Below, one piece after another: positions 63,099-64,000 of a DNA stretch of 64,000 nt. Each line of letters begins with the position of its first letter. The stretch's first letter is position 1. The notes under the pieces are model-generated. The model did no database searches, was not told the origin of the DNA, and saw nothing but the letters and a program-made list of their open reading frames with translations. Location of the stretch: positions 30,648 to 94,647 of the forward strand of contig NZ_OBDY01000033.1 of assembly GCF_900215205.1 (NCBI RefSeq), read 5' to 3'. Both the position numbers and the translations under genes were made by a program. This DNA is from Paractinoplanes atraurantiacus. Its GTDB lineage: Bacteria; Actinomycetota; Actinomycetes; Mycobacteriales; Micromonosporaceae.

Positions 63099-64000
63099 TC
63101 AGATGAGCTCGATGCCGTCCTCGGCCACGTCCGGCCCGACGGCCGAGTTCGTGTTGTTGAGATGCCCATACCGGAAGCTGGTCCCGGGGTGCCGCGCAAG
63201 ATGCGGTCGCGAGTCCGCCATCGGCAGGTGACCCATGCTCGCCGCGCTCCCCGCCCGCCCGGTCATCCGTGTCAGCTCGTCGCCGGTCGCAAAGGTGCCG
63301 TCCAGGAGCACCTCGTCAGCGCCCGCGATGAAGTCGTCGAATTCCGCGGTCCACGAGGGCAGACAAGTGGCGTAGACAAACTGCGGCCCCCGCGCCGAAC
63401 TACGGTCGTCACCGCTCGCCTGCACCGCACCGCCCGCCGAGCCCGCCCCGCCCTCGGACACCGCACCGCCACCCACCGAACCCGCGCCATCCGCCGAGCC
63501 CGCAGCACCCGCCGAACCCGCGCCGGCCGCCGAGCCCGCGCCGCCCGCCGAGCCCGCGCCGCCCGGCGGACCGGTATCGCCCGCCGAACCCGAGCCGCCC
63601 GCCGAGCCCACGCCGCCTCCCAAACCCGCGCCACCCACCGAGCCCGCGCCGCCCGGCGGACCGGTATCGCCCGCCGAACCCGCGCCGCCCGCCGAGCCCG
63701 CGCCGCCCGGCGGACCGGTATCGCCCGCCGAACCCGAGCCGCCCGCCGAACCCCCGCCGCCTCCCAAACCCGCGCCACCCACCGAGCCCGCGCCGGCTTT
63801 CCGGGGCAGAGCCGGGGTTGGAGTTCTGGCTGGGGCGGAGCCCAGGGTGACGGGTCCGACCGAAGCTGCGGTTACGGTCGGCGCCGGGGTTTCCGCTGAG
63901 GCCGAGGCTAGAGCCGAGGTCGGGGCCAAGGTTAGGGCCGAGGTCGGCTTCGAGGCCGAGGCCGGGGCCGGGACCGGGGCCGAGGCCGGGACCGGGGCCG
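63099..64000 (-). CDS. PqqB-like protein, partial, with repeat insert
   Basis: The frame runs off the right edge, so the 5' end is missing. The last 95 residues match the C-terminal part of PqqB, a metallo-beta-lactamase-fold protein needed for PQQ synthesis (FVYATCLPSWTAEFDDFIAG, VLLDGTFATGDELTR, MGHLPMADS, HLNNTNSAVG, DGIELI). Upstream of it, about 205 residues are a low-complexity Gly/Ala/Ser/Pro stretch not found in PqqB. Only the tail is recognised; the assignment depends on it. Confidence 0.65.
   Translation of the reverse strand, partial: APVPASAPVPAPASASKPTSALTLAPTSALASASAETPAPTVTAASVGPVTLGSAPARTPTPALPRKAGAGSVGGAGLGGGGGSAGGSGSAGDTGPPGGAGSAGGAGSAGDTGPPGGAGSVGGAGLGGGVGSAGGSGSAGDTGPPGGAGSAGGAGSAAGAGSAGAAGSADGAGSVGGGAVSEGGAGSAGGAVQASGDDRSSARGPQFVYATCLPSWTAEFDDFIAGADEVLLDGTFATGDELTRMTGRAGSAASMGHLPMADSRPHLARHPGTSFRYGHLNNTNSAVGPDVAEDGIELI
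63420..63800 (-). repeat. collagen-like tandem repeats in the PqqB-like gene
   Basis: The plus strand repeats blocks such as GGCGGACCGGTATCGCCCGC and CCGCCCGCCGAGCCCGCGC. In the protein this gives GSAGDTGPPGGAGS three times, inside Gly-x-x style repeats. Long blocks of around 130 bases appear nearly identical, pointing to recent duplication. Confidence 0.85.

Noticed and set aside
63420..63800. CRISPR or integron-type array at the right edge
   Set aside because: The repeats are coding, GC-rich and lack spacers.

Overview
The window is high-GC DNA with GTG and TTG starts, stop/start overlaps of the ATGA and GTGA type, likely leaderless regulators (a -10 box only 6-8 bases before the start codon), and families typical of actinomycetes (CGNR zinc-finger proteins, many flavin LLM monooxygenases, TetR regulators, HIRAN and SCO4225-like proteins). 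It looks like chromosomal accessory sequence of a filamentous actinobacterium. Micromonosporaceae such as Actinoplanes is my guess, not shown by the sequence. No rRNA, tRNA, CRISPR array or complete mobile element was seen.

Layout. 0.3-3.6 kb: a molybdopterin oxidoreductase without its Fe-S cysteines, a helical partner gene and a DedA protein. 3.7-4.2 kb: a collapsed winged-helix pseudogene. 4.4-11.4 kb: a seven-gene operon with an NMT1/THI5-type ABC importer that has two binding proteins, a rhodanese fused to an FMN-binding domain, a P-loop kinase and a flavin monooxygenase. 11.5-18.2 kb: membrane proteins, a CGNR regulator, a decarboxylase-like protein lacking its catalytic lysine, an SDR/TetR pair with a two-site operator, an ankyrin protein and two broken genes. 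18.2-32.8 kb: two six-gene operons around an MFS exporter. One codes for a peptide/nickel-type ABC importer plus two LLM monooxygenases; the other for an amino-acid-type ABC importer plus two LLM monooxygenases and an acetyltransferase. A similar operator-like motif lies in front of each. With the 10 kb monooxygenase this makes five LLM flavoenzymes and three importers in 28 kb, which I read as an organosulfur scavenging island.

32.7-44.8 kb is mixed: DnaJ, LacI, DUF1062, MFS/ArsR, an orphan Phd-like protein, an acyl-CoA ligase, SRPBCC/MarR/VOC, an FAD monooxygenase with TetR, and a remnant gene. 44.1-46.6 kb carries a TetR and a two-domain 3-dehydroshikimate dehydratase of the QuiC type. 46.6-50.1 kb has a soluble Ser/Thr kinase, small proteins, decayed insertion-sequence genes and a HIRAN protein.

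50.1-62.2 kb is a catabolic locus. Eight genes on the minus strand (aldehyde dehydrogenase, ThDP enzyme, branched-chain-type importer LivK-H-MG-F with LivM and LivG fused, an old-yellow-enzyme/dienoyl-CoA-reductase-like protein, and an FMN-binding protein) face an IclR regulator and a class III CoA-transferase. Two IclR-like operators lie in between. The substrate is unknown. The right end has a quinate/shikimate dehydrogenase and the C-terminal part of a PqqB-like protein with a collagen-like repeat insert.

The most connected result is a 20-bp site (16 of 20 bases identical) in front of both the QuiC-like dehydratase (44.8 kb) and the quinate/shikimate dehydrogenase (63.0 kb). These are consecutive steps from shikimate to protocatechuate, so the two loci probably form one regulon under the TetR at 44.1 kb.
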